Positions 22,855 to 34,200 of a DNA stretch of 64,000 nucleotides are shown piece by piece; positions within the stretch are counted from its first letter, which is position 1, and the number at the start of each line of letters is the position of its first letter. This stretch comes from Mytilus trossulus (Eukaryota; Mollusca; Bivalvia; Mytilida; Mytilidae), in contig NC_086375.1 of the NCBI RefSeq assembly GCF_036588685.1, positions 10,161,916 to 10,225,915 of the forward strand, written 5' to 3'. The notes beneath the pieces were generated by a model that searched no databases, was not told the DNA's origin, and saw only the letters and a program-made list of their open reading frames with translations. Position numbers and translations under genes: made by a program.

Positions 22855-23300
22855 ATGGTGTGCTAGAGATTAAGGGTTGAGATATTATAAAACATGTTTA
22901 ACTTCGCCGCAATGTTAAGCTTATTCTAAGTTTGGAACCTCTAACCTTCGTAAGTCTTCTGGGTGTTTTTTATTATCAAATTTTGATTCAACTTTGTTCA
23001 GAGGTTATAGTGTAACGTCTTTTTTGCCGAACTATAATAGTTAACATAGTTATAACTGAAGCTTCGTGGCATTGTGATGTGTTCTGCTCTTTGGTATAAA
23101 GTAAAATCACAAAAATACTGAACTCAGAGGAAAATCAATTTGGAAAGTCCATAATCACATGGCAAAATCAAAAAAACAAAACGCATAAAAAACGAATGGA
23201 CAAGAACTGTCATATGCCTGACTTGGTACAGGCATTTTCAAATGTAGAAAATGGTGGATTAAACCTGGTTCTATAGCGCTAACCCTCTCACTTTAATAAC
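22855..23300. repeat. Family A copy followed by inverted family B copy
   Basis: Positions 22,855-23,095 match 6,665-6,965 ('agtttggaacctctaacctt', 'gtgtaacgtctttttt.gccgaact'). Positions 23,095-23,300 are family B on the minus strand ('agtaaaatcacaaaaatactgaactc', 'gaaaatggtggattaaacctggtt'). The first belongs to the duplicated segment. Confidence 0.6.
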
Positions 23301-23949
23301 AGTCTCATCAAATTCCGTTACATTTATATGATGCGTTAAATAAACAGTCACAATTAATAAAATAGTCAAAATATGGGTACATCAGTCATCATCGTATAAC
23401 AATTTAGCAGGACACAAAAACATCTACTATCTACGAACACATGGATTGAGTTGAGTGTCTGACGTCAGAAAAATTATATACGTCACATAAATTTGTCGTT
23501 CAATGTGCAGACAATAGTTATCAAAAGTACCAGGATTATAAACAATTTTAAAATTTACATAGGCAATGAGCGCAGACAGGGTTAAAAAATCAAAAGTATG
23601 TAAGAATAAATTACAGAAATCAAACTTGTCCAAAAGTTATACATATACATGGTATGGTTGTCTTCTCTCTGACGTATTATCTGGTTTCAACTTCTAATCC
23701 ATGGTATAGGCACACAATGTGGTATCATAAGCTTACAAATACAAAGATAAGGAATAATAACTTCTTCTTTTTTGTTTTGTTCTTATTTGTTCTTTTTATT
23801 TCATTTTTTTCTTTCCCATTTAAAGTCATGGGACTCGCAAGAGTAGCAAGGCGAATTGCTTTGAAAGGATAATAGTCTGCTGTTATGCATGTATAACCAT
23901 GCGGATTTATAATCAGTCAAAGATTAAAAATCAGAAAAAGGCCATAATA

Positions 23950-24105
23950 GAATAAATAAACTCATCATAGATACCAGGACTAAATTTGTTATATACGCCA
24001 GGCTAGCGTTTCGTCTACAAAAGACTCATCAGTGACGCTCGAATCCAATTAGTTAAAGAGGCCAAATAAAGTACGAAGTGGAAGAGCATTGAGGACCAAA
24101 TTACA
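23950..24105 (+). repeat. Dispersed repeat family D
   Basis: 'aactcatcatagataccaggactaaatttg', 'gctagcgtttcgtctacaaaagactcatcagtgacgctcg' and 'gaagagcattgagga' are diagnostic. Confidence 0.7.
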
Positions 24106-24136
24106 GTCATACGACTATGCTTGTATCAATAAAAAA

Positions 24137-24690
24137 GAACCGAGAAATATATCGCTAGTGAATTCAGACACCGACACATTGTATTGGTCAGACAATTCGT
24201 GATGGTGACCGTTAAATCTTTTATGTAGTATCAGTCGTTCTTCTAGTTCATAGCTCTGAAAGACCAATATTCGTGAGAATGGCACACCAATATTAACGAA
24301 GTCTGCAAATTGTGAACATGTACCAGTGTAATGTATTTCCCTATATAAGTAAACGCGATGAAGCAGCGAACATATTACTGCTGAGAAAGAGAAGTTAACA
24401 ATCATAATAAAGTTCAAATCGTCACGTTTGTCATAGATTCTAATCTGGTATTGAGTAGTCTAAATATCTCCATATTGACCGGGGAAAGATCAAATCATGA
24501 GACAAACCTTCTACTTTCGATAGAATACGATACAGTTACAGCCATTGAAAAAGTGGTGTAGACGATATTGGCTGTTTTATTAAGCCGGTTAGTCTTCATG
24601 TTCTGCCATGTTTTAGATCTAATTATTTTGCTCTCGAACTTTACACTGGATTCGATATATATTTTGTTCTTAAGCCTGACTATTAACATT
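24137..24690 (+). repeat. Tandem unit 4: truncated 5' flank copy, no gene
   Basis: It is homologous to 7,785 and 16,023 ('gctagtgaattcagacaccgacaca', 'tatcagtcgttctt', 'tattactgctgagaaagagaagttaac'). Homology cannot be followed past the TTAA-flanked element at 24,693, and no gene body follows, so the array ends here. Confidence 0.7.
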
Positions 24691-24692
24691 AA

Positions 24693-24965
24693 GGTGGTAC
24701 CTAACACTACAGGGAGATAACTCTGTTAAGTCAGCTAAACCTTTTAATTACGTTATGTTGTAAAAGGAATATTAAGATTCTCAATGATCAAAATTGGTGT
24801 TTGTCAAATTGCTATATAACCAGTGTAATTTTTCTGACAAAACGGTTGGTTCAAAAAAAATTATATTTTAATATTTTTGTTAAAGGGTCAAAGTAAATAC
24901 TTTGACAAAATTTTATGAAAATTAAACGAGCCAAATTAATTTTAGTGAAAGTGTTGGGTACCACC
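24693..24965. mobile_element. TTAA-flanked MITE (Kolobok- or piggyBac-like)
   Basis: The inverted termini GGTGGTACCTAACAC and GTGTTGGGTACCACC differ at one position of 15. TTAA stands directly outside both ends (24,689-24,692 and 24,966-24,969). TTAA target duplication is a feature of piggyBac and Kolobok transposons. The 273-bp body has no ORF, so it is non-autonomous. Confidence 0.8.
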
Positions 24966-24984
24966 TTAAATAAACATTACCGCC

Positions 24985-25170
24985 TCGAAAGAGGGGCGAA
25001 AGATACCAGATGGACATTCAAACTCATAGATCGAAAATAAACTGACAACACCATGGCTAAAAAAGAAAAAGACAAACAAACAAATAGTAGTACACAAGAC
25101 ACAACATAGAAAACTATAGACTAAGCAACAGGAATTCCGCTAAAAACTTGGGATGGCCTCCGGTTTCAAT
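24985..25170 (+). repeat. Dispersed repeat family E
   Basis: 'gaggggcgaaagataccagatggacattcaaactcatagatcgaaaataaactgacaacaccatggctaaaaaa' and 'caagacacaacatagaaaac' are shared with 29,050, 48,555 and (inverted) 15,362. Confidence 0.65.
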
Positions 25171-25269
25171 AGGTGACCTGTTTTGTTCTTACATACAAAA
25201 AGTATTTCCACAGAAAAAGGCCGAATTCGATAGCACCACCATGTATTTCCAAAAAATAAAGGATAGGTA

Positions 25270-25480
25270 GTATAAAAACTCATCATAGATACCAGAATAG
25301 AAACTTCATATATACGCCAGACACGCGTTTCGTCTACAAAAGACTCATCAGTGACGCTCGAATAAAAAATGTTGAATAGGCCAAATAAAGTACGAAGTTG
25401 ATATGCATTGATAAAAATTCCTAAAAGTTTTGCGAAATACAGTTTAGATAATTTATGGTGTTTAACGACCTTGACTACCC
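25270..25480 (+). repeat. Dispersed repeat family D
   Basis: It carries 'aaaactcatcatagataccagaat', 'acgccagacacgcgtttcgtctac' and 'aggccaaataaagtacgaagtt'. Confidence 0.7.
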
Positions 25481-25737
25481 ATTAGGGTCTCGCAACGTCG
25501 GTTATGGATAGGTAAGGCATGGACATTCTGACAGGAAAAGATACTCATAGTCAGTAAAACATGACAACATAGAAAGACACACTATATAATATCAATTGAA
25601 ATGGTTTAAATCAACCAAAATACATTTTAACACAAGTGAACATACACTGAAAGAATAAATTTGATCTATGACACAATGTAAATATACAAAATCAATATAA
25701 AAATCTGCATTATTTTTCTCTTCGGCCAGAATGTCTG

Positions 25738-25944
25738 TCAATGCAATGATTTTAATATATTGGAGACGGTGTTACTGATGGTGTCCTGAGATACAAGCAC
25801 GAAATATTCAGATATATTTTTTAAAATGTTTTCAGTTGATTTAGCTGATTTTTTTTTCTTCTTCGTGTACTGATTGGCTTGGAAAATACCTTTTTCACAG
25901 AGCTTTGACTTATCATTAAAACAGTCCGTTAGAATAGCCGCCAT
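25738..25944 (-). CDS. Weak small ORF, unrecognised
   Basis: A minus-strand frame of 68 codons starts MAAILTDCFNDKSK and ends NTVSNILKSLH. It has a lysine run and a more balanced base composition than its surroundings. The frame is open a further 27 codons upstream without an ATG, so it could be an exon of something larger. I recognise no family. A small protein, an exon fragment or chance are all possible. Confidence 0.15.
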   Translation of the reverse strand: MAAILTDCFNDKSKLCEKGIFQANQYTKKKKKSAKSTENILKNISEYFVLVSQDTISNTVSNILKSLH

Positions 25945-26811
25945 CTGGATGTTTAGCCGGATCCTATCGTACACTCCCGTGACCGGATCAGCTTGAAAAG
26001 GCAACTGAACACTCGGTGTATTTCAGCGCCTTGTCGCCCGTTCGTTTTATTTTTTGTAGATTTTGTTCATTGAAATGTAACAAGAATCAATTCTATAACT
26101 TCTTCTTTTACTTCTACCATATAGTGACCGCCTTCAACAAATTGAAGATTATGTCACAGGAGGAAACTTACAACAATACATACCACATCTTCTTTTTTAT
26201 AGACTAAAAATTTATACTAGTAGACAGAAAAACTGAGGTAAAAGGCAAAATGCTATGTATATTAAGTTTGATGTAATACTGAGTTAAGTTAATGTTGATG
26301 TTTTGAAATTGAAGATTTGAAAGGGTCTACTGATGTGCAATTTATACTGTTATCAGGCAGTTTGTTCCAATCGGTTATATAACAGATACATATAATACAA
26401 TTATATGTCTCTGGTTATAGTTCTTGGAAAACATGATTCTTTTCTGTACTGTGTTTTGCAGAATAGAATTTGGAACCTGTTCGAATTTGAATGGATTGTT
26501 ATTCTTTTTTGTGGAATTAAATTATTAAGGTATTGCAACTGTTGCATGTTATATTTTGTATAGCATTACCACTTAATCTAGAATCTTTTCTTCTGTCAGA
26601 GAGGCTGCACAATCATCATGGTGTGGTAACATATTAATTTACTGGTCAACACATGAGGTGTTCAGAGAAAATTAATGTATTTGTTGGTAACAAACTCGCG
26701 GCCCTCTTCAATGTAACATGTCTCTATGTGACTTAATTGTTGTAAGTATGGATCCAAAAACAGATCAAGCATACTCTAGCGATAATCTTACTAGTTAGGG
26801 ACTTGTATGAT

Positions 26812-27449
26812 GGCATACGATACAATTACAGGGGAGGTAATGACGTTGCTAGCGTAAAATGTTATTTTCGCGACGTCAAACTGTGACATATCGGGAAAAG
26901 ATGCATTTTTCGACTAATTTTTATCATTCAGACTGATTTAATTTGAAAACGAGTGCATAAAACCCCATTTTTTAAAAAGACATTTTGTTTCATTTTGCAG
27001 GGAGATTATCTTAACCAAATTTTATAAAACTGTAGCACTTTTTTTAATTTTGAAAAATATACAGCAAAAACGTCAGCTGACGTTTTAATTTTTTCTCAAT
27101 TCATGACAATTTGATTAATATGAGATATTTCTGAAAAAAGTAATGCATAAATTTTTTGAATACTTATAAAATACAGAAATTACAAATTATTTAACAAAAA
27201 ACAATTTGTCACGGTTTATCTTTTAAAACAAAAAAGTGATGTTTTTCAGGAGCTTTCGAAAGGGTAAATACGGCCACAAATCCGAATTTTGAGCAATATA
27301 CATTATTTCTACCTCCTTTAACTCAAAAAGTAGCACATGAAGGTATATTTTTTATTACATATTTGATTTAATCAGGTAAAAATTAGCTTATAAATGAATG
27401 CAAATTTTCATCAACTTATAAATACGGGATCAAAACTGTATCGTATGCC
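26812..27449. mobile_element. MITE candidate with GGCATACGATACA termini
   Basis: GGCATACGATACA at 26,812-26,824 is exactly complementary to TGTATCGTATGCC at 27,437-27,449. The 638-bp body is A+T-rich, with 'gacgtca' and 'acgtcagctgacgt' motifs and no ORF. I could not see a clean target duplication. Confidence 0.5.
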
Positions 27450-28225
27450 CTTTATATTACAGATCATCATGTGTAACGTTAGTCTCATAAACAATTCAGA
27501 ATGAAACCAGGCATATATCAATCCTTTAAATGTTAATTTCCCTATTTTGCAAAAAAAACATCTCACTTTCGTTATTATTTTTTACATCGATTATTTCCCT
27601 TTTCCCAAACTTTAACATGAAAACCTGCATGGGCCCTCAAAATGTCTTAGACCGTCATGAAAGACGATTTCTGATTGGTCTTCCAGAAACTGACAGGTGT
27701 GCTTTTCCTTCAAAATTTTCTTTCGTACAGACAACAGACCTGAAAAACTATATACTGAAACACACGAATTGAAATTAGAATTTAATAAACCGTAATTCAT
27801 TGATATGTATTAATGAAATTAATAATACACTGAAACAAACTATTCCTTAATCTAAAACTTTTGACCAATCAGAAAGCTTTTTACATGTTACTAAACTTAA
27901 TGGATCTTAGCAGTTTGAAAGCAGACTGAAAATGGGTCTGGATCATGAATAAATGGAGAGAAAAACTCAGAGGGTAGTTCGTTCCCCCTCGTTGAAGAGG
28001 AGGAGTCGTATTATCCCATTAAATCAGCGTGTAAGTAGATCATGCACTTTATGTAAATGACCATTCATGTTGCATGGACGGTTTGTTTACCTGTGTGTCA
28101 ATCATTTTCCGATGCTGCATGTATTGTAAAATCAATTGTTTACTCATCATTTTGATAATCACAATCAATTATGACTAACTCCTTCAATTTATAAACTGAA
28201 AGATTAACACACTGACTTTTTAGAG
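27450..28225. other. Upstream region of the WDR62-like gene
   Basis: This is the interval expected to hold the promoter or 5' UTR of the gene starting at 28,226. An in-frame TAA stands at 28,205. 'cactgactttttag' just before the ATG could also be a splice acceptor, which would place the true first exon further upstream. No core promoter element is convincing. Confidence 0.3.
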
Positions 28226-28249
28226 ATGTCGACAAACTTTGAAGAAAAG
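28226..28249 (+). CDS. WDR62: WDR62-like exon 1 (24 nt, start codon)
   Basis: ATG opens MSTNFEEK and ends at a GTAATA donor in phase 0. Joined to exon 2 it reads [12 protein letters not shown], like vertebrate KV(T/S)LEKVLGI. An in-frame stop lies 21 bases upstream, but a splice acceptor directly before the ATG is also possible. Confidence 0.6.
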
Positions 28250-31200
28250 GTAATATATTATTACATACAGGGGTGTCCAGACAAACTTGTCTGTTTATGG
28301 TCCACATGATGATGGACAGGAAAGTCTAAATTTGAAGAGTGTGTGAAAACTGGAAATTTCACCTAATAGTTAAATTTCCTGACTGATACCCTCAATCTGA
28401 AATGGTAGAAGATTTTAACAGAGAATATCCAGGGATTTCCTAGTTATGTTAGTGTTGAGGGGGGATAGGACCTTTTGTATTGGGAGTCCGGATCGGGTTT
28501 TTTTAAGCTTGGAATTTCGGGATTGACTCCTGCGGGATCCGGGAATCCTTTTTTTTCGGATTTTAGGACGTCTGGATTTACTTTATTTAAAATCGAGACC
28601 TAAGGATTTTGTTATTTCAAGTCTGGAATTTCAGGATCAGGACCCCTCCTATCCCCCTTCATTGTTGGCCATGGATTATCCTGAATTTGGTGTTGGATTA
28701 TTTTTCCTCAAAGTTTATGTTCAAATGAATATAAAAACCTTACATTTTACAGAATCAGGTGCTTGTATACTGTGTCACCAAAACAGAAGGTTGAGATGGG
28801 AATATATCTCTGACCATAATTACAACTAATTGCATGAACAATCGTTAGTTGACTATATAGCTAGCAACTTGCTGTTTAAGAATCCAATTCATTCCTGGTA
28901 TAGTTTTTTTTAATTTGGCATACACCACAGCTGTGTAATTGATTCTAAAGGTCTTAATCTCTGAAGACTTCACCAATAACCATGATATCAAATGAATAAC
29001 CTTGTGTTATTTTAATTTTACCTGGTAAGAACATGTGACCTTTATCTAAAAGAGAGGGACTAAAGATACCAATGGGACAGTAAAACTCATAGATTTAAAG
29101 TATACTGACAACTTCACAAGACACAACATAAAAACTAAAGACAAGCAACATGAACTCCACCAAAAACTAGGGATGATCTCAGGTGCTTCAGAAGGGTAAG
29201 CAGATCCTGATTCACATGTAGCACCTGTCATGTTGCTCATGTTATTACAAACTCTAATTCGGAAGTTCACATTCCTAGTGAAAAGAGAAGTGGATTGTAC
29301 AATGTAGTTGAGACATAACGAACATATCCGATATGTAGATGTAGATATTTGGGAAATGGTTATTCCAGAAAGATTGACTTATGAATAATGGTGTAACTTT
29401 TTTGGTATACATGTACATGATATATATATATATGTAAACTATACAATGATTTGTGCTTTATGAACAAAATGTAGAATCATCGAAAGACACACACACGGTT
29501 GTCAGACAGGATTCAACTGACCTTGCATTGACTTCCATGTGCCAGTGATCGACTTTAAGCTGCTTTGGTTTGGTCTGTTTCTAAGATACATGTACGTACT
29601 ACAAGCAAAACATGTAAATCATGTACAATGTACAGTAGTACAAATGTACATGTGTAGTTCAACTACAAAAAATGTATGATTGTAAAAGTCACTGGTCATA
29701 GTGGAAGGTTTGTACATGTAAGGTCAACATGACACTGTCTGATAGGGTCATCAGGGATTGAAGTTAACACTTTGGCAATTGAAGCCCACAGCTTCAGTTT
29801 TGAAGCCTACGTTTATAGTTCTAAACAAGAAAAGCAGAAATTAAAGTAGCCTATAGCCACACCAAATTTTAGGGGCCATTGGTGAGTGGGCCCCTGCTAA
29901 TTTCAAACCCTGGTCATGTTCATGTACATGTAACTTGAACATCATTTTCATGGTTTACATGACGACTGTTACATTTAGTTTTCAGGATAAAGTACTTTTT
30001 CTCAAGTACTATATGTTATTGTACATGAAATGGGTCAACTATATTTGATGCTCTGTGGTCGGCTTTGAGCCTTTGACACATTCAGCCTTTCCATTCTCAA
30101 TTTTATTGACGTACCTACATTGTATATTAATGTACTCATTAATGCTTGTACATTGGTATTTTTGTCTGGCAGGGTTTATGATCTGAACCTGAAATAATTT
30201 TTATGGTATCTTAGACAACATTAATTTTTTGTTACATGCATCATGGAGGTAAGGTCGAATTTTCAGATACAAAAACCGCCACCGACTTTTATCCTGGGTT
30301 GGGAACCCCCTCCCTTTTGAATTTAGCTGGATCGTCCCTGCATATTATACCAGAATGTTAATTTTGATAATTGTAGAACATTAAAAAATAAGCAGTTTAT
30401 ATTTAACTAAGTGGCAATTTAAGTACAGCTTGTAATTGAAAGCATATTTTAAATGAAACTTTCTACTTTTAGACATTTGCTTTATGTTTGGTGTTTGTTA
30501 AGGTGATTTAGGGGTCAACAATATTGACATGGTAAATAACATTTATTTGTAGAAGATACTAAAACATCTATCAAATTACCAACTTATACAAGCTATTAAA
30601 TGTATTTTGAATGGTGTTGCTATCATCAAATCCTCCAGGAGGATTAAGATAAGTCTTTTGGCTGTTTACACTTTGTGTCCAGTCACCAGTGTATGTTGTT
30701 TGTAGAAGAAAGGATTTGAGGGAAGAGTTGATATATATTTTCTAATGCCAATGCAAACTTCATGTTTTTTTGTAAATAATGCACATATGTTTAATGCTTT
30801 AACTAAAAGTTTGACTGACTTTATTTGTTTGTCTGTTATATTGGGTTCACCTGACCTTGGCCTATTTTTCATGGATTAGTGATCATCATCAAATTTCCTT
30901 GGTCAGGCCTGCTTCTCAAATTTTGTTAGAAATTGAGGTGTATTTTCTGAATATAAATTTCTAAAAAAAACAAGATATAAAAAAGATTGACAGTCATGAC
31001 AGTGTTATTAAATTACTCTATTAAATTTAATTACATTAAATTTACAAAATCAAGTTTGCTTTTAAAAAGAGTACAATAGTTTTGGCAGTAACAATATTAA
31101 TAATTTTTTTTAACTTAAATTTATCATTTTATTAAAAGTCCTAGGACAGTGTAGGAAAAGTTTTATTTTTTTATTTGACTAAATATTAACATTGAAACAT

Positions 31201-34200
31201 TGCATTTGAATTGTTATATTTGCAAAATTTTCCTCATGAATGTTAATTTGAATAATAATATTTGATCTTTACAAAGATATTGTAAATAGTTTTCTTTAAA
31301 ATCAGTTATTTGGGAAAATGTTAGATGCCATACATACTTTACTCTATAACATGTATGATTTCAATCAAAATCAATTGAGTGGTACATCTACATATATGCA
31401 GCACTGTCCTCAAATGGTGCATCAAAATTTATTAAAGAAAAAAATGAACCATTTACCTGTTTTAGTATAGCAGATATATATACATTGTACATAAATTAGA
31501 ATGAATCCAAAACAATAGTCAGATTTTTTTTCGTTCTATCTAAATGTTATCCATTAAAGATGGCGATCATGTTTATTAATATTGAATGATATTAATTGAT
31601 GACAAGGTGCCCCGGGGCCTTACATCATGTTGTAAAATCTCCCGTCTAAAAACAGTACTACAGTATAATATAATCAAGGACTTACACATGTAGTACTATA
31701 TTGGACTTACTTGGAATATTTGATTATGGCCAAACTTATTATAAATCGGAAACCAATTCCAACATCAGTAAGTTTTATTTTTTTAACATAATTACATTTT
31801 TGGTCAAACATATAAACAACTACTTTGTACAATGTACATGTGTAATAATAGTATGGGGAAATATACATGTTGATGCATAAACTAAAATTGTTCTTTTTAC
31901 CAGGCTTTATCAGGTTAACATGATGCTATTTTTAGGTTGACCTATATTATTTATTGTATGGACATTGTTGAAATTAACTATTAAAGAAAGATGTAATTAT
32001 TTTTTGTCAGCCATTTATCGTTTATATAATTAAAAAGGTTAAAAATGATGACATGTCATGTGATGTCAACAACCACATCAGTGTTCCAGCTTGAATCTCA
32101 GGGCAGAAGGGTGCTACTTGTCTGAAAGGGCAATTTAGCGCAATAACCCAAATTGTAAGGGCACTGTTTGGCAGTGTATTAATAACCTTGAATACATGTA
32201 TATATTGCTAGGCTCAGCTGCAGAAAATTACTTGTATTTTAACCTTATTCAGAAATTAATGTGTTGGTTCCAGTAAGATTTTTTTTGTGGCACATACTTG
32301 TTTGAATTTCTTTTCATTACTTTCCAATGCAATGTTTACCATATGCATGTATACTTGTACCTTAAGAAGTTAAGATGTTTGATTTTTCTATTCAAACCAC
32401 AATTTTAACTTTTTTAAACACTTTTAATTAACCTACAAATGTTTACATGATGATGTACAAGTGCAGGTGTTAAATCAAAGTTAGATGTCACCAGTTTTTG
32501 TAAGGTTTTTCTGCCTGTTACATGTACATGTATATATATATAATCTATAATAGTAAGTTAAAGAGATGTGGTACAATGTAGGATTGCCAATGAGACACAT
32601 ATCCATCAAATTTCATATGAAGTCATGGAAGTGGATTGAGCAATTATAATAATACAACCCTCAACAATGAGAACACTGTATAGTCATGTATTTAAAAGGT
32701 CCCAACAAAACAATGAAATTGAGACAATTTACAGCCTAATTCATAACATAATAATTTATGAAAAACAAATTAGACTTTAAAAAACAATGACAACCAAGAA
32801 AAAGAAATTAGACTTAAAAAAAGAACAAATGACAACCATCAAACTGCAAGCTCTTGACATTTCGGACAGGCACATATAGAATGTGATGGAGTTAAACATG
32901 TTTGAAGATACAACCCTCCCTTAACTTAGTATTGTTGACATGCCAATATTCTACATAGATGTGAATTACAATGCTAACAAAAAAATATTTGTTTGACATC
33001 CTGCACAGAATTTTGTTGATGCTTGTTAAAGGAACCGAAACCATGTCTTTAAAAAGTGACAAAATTACTGAACTCCAAGAAAATTCAAAGGACTGATTAC
33101 ATATATATAGCATCTTGTTAAAAACAGAAGTCAAGAGGATAAATTAGCAAGAATCACTATAGATGTTGATGTTTTTGTTTAAATAGATTTTTTTTTACTT
33201 TTAGGTTCAACTTGAGCGTGTTATTGGACTTACAGGAAGTTCTAATGCTACCCTTGATTGTGATATTAACACTGGAACTATTGCCTATCCTGCAGGGTAA
33301 GTCTACTAGGCTATTTTCAGGGATGGATCCAGTCATTTCTAAAAGAGGGTGTTCCTTACCTTGCATAAAGGTGGGTTCCAACCCTCAAACGCATCCCTCC
33401 AGAATCTGCCACTGATATTGTGGTGGGATTACACATGCCATCTAAATAGCAATAAAATGGACATGGTCCAAATATGCACAGCCCTAAAAAATCATTTTAG
33501 ATGGTGACTCCTAAGAACCTTAAATGATTCCAGTTGATTACCATTTGAAAGAAGAAATATGAATTGATGTACATGTATGATATACCATATGACTTAGTTG
33601 AAAATTGCTTTTGCTTGAAATTTTTCACTGTGAGCACTGGTGATTTTGGGTGATTTACTCAACCCCAGCATCAGTGTTTTTTTTTTTGAATAACTGTCTG
33701 CATGGTAATCATTATCATTGTGAAGGCAGCACACTTAATGAAGTCTGTATGAATTTTACTCTTGTGTCTTTGGGTTCATGTTTGCATGTTACCCCACCAA
33801 CAACCACTTTAATATGATAATTCAAAATAGAGTTTTAGAAGATAAGATATATATCTGGTTTTGATAGCAATTTTCTTATCTATATAACTTCAAAATGAAA
33901 ATGAAAGTCTGTAAAGCTACATGAAACTTGTCAAGATCACAGTGATTGTTTATTGATGAGGAAGTGATAAATGATTAGTGAAGAACTACCAAGAATTCAA
34001 ACTTTCAAATTATTATGTGCTGCAGATAAGGTGCTTACTTTAACTTCAGAAATGTCTATGAAAAAGTTAATTATTTTGTTTCTTAGTATACTGTACTGAA
34101 ATTAAGTTACATGTAAGAACTGTAATTGTGTAATGATTTAATTACATTTTAAAAGCGCCTATAAATATATATATATATAGACCTCCTTAACGTTTTTGTA

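Noticed and set aside
27530-27772. 80-codon ORF upstream of the WDR62-like gene
   Set aside because: No splice link to exon 1, no recognised motif, and an overlapping frame on the other strand is just as long.
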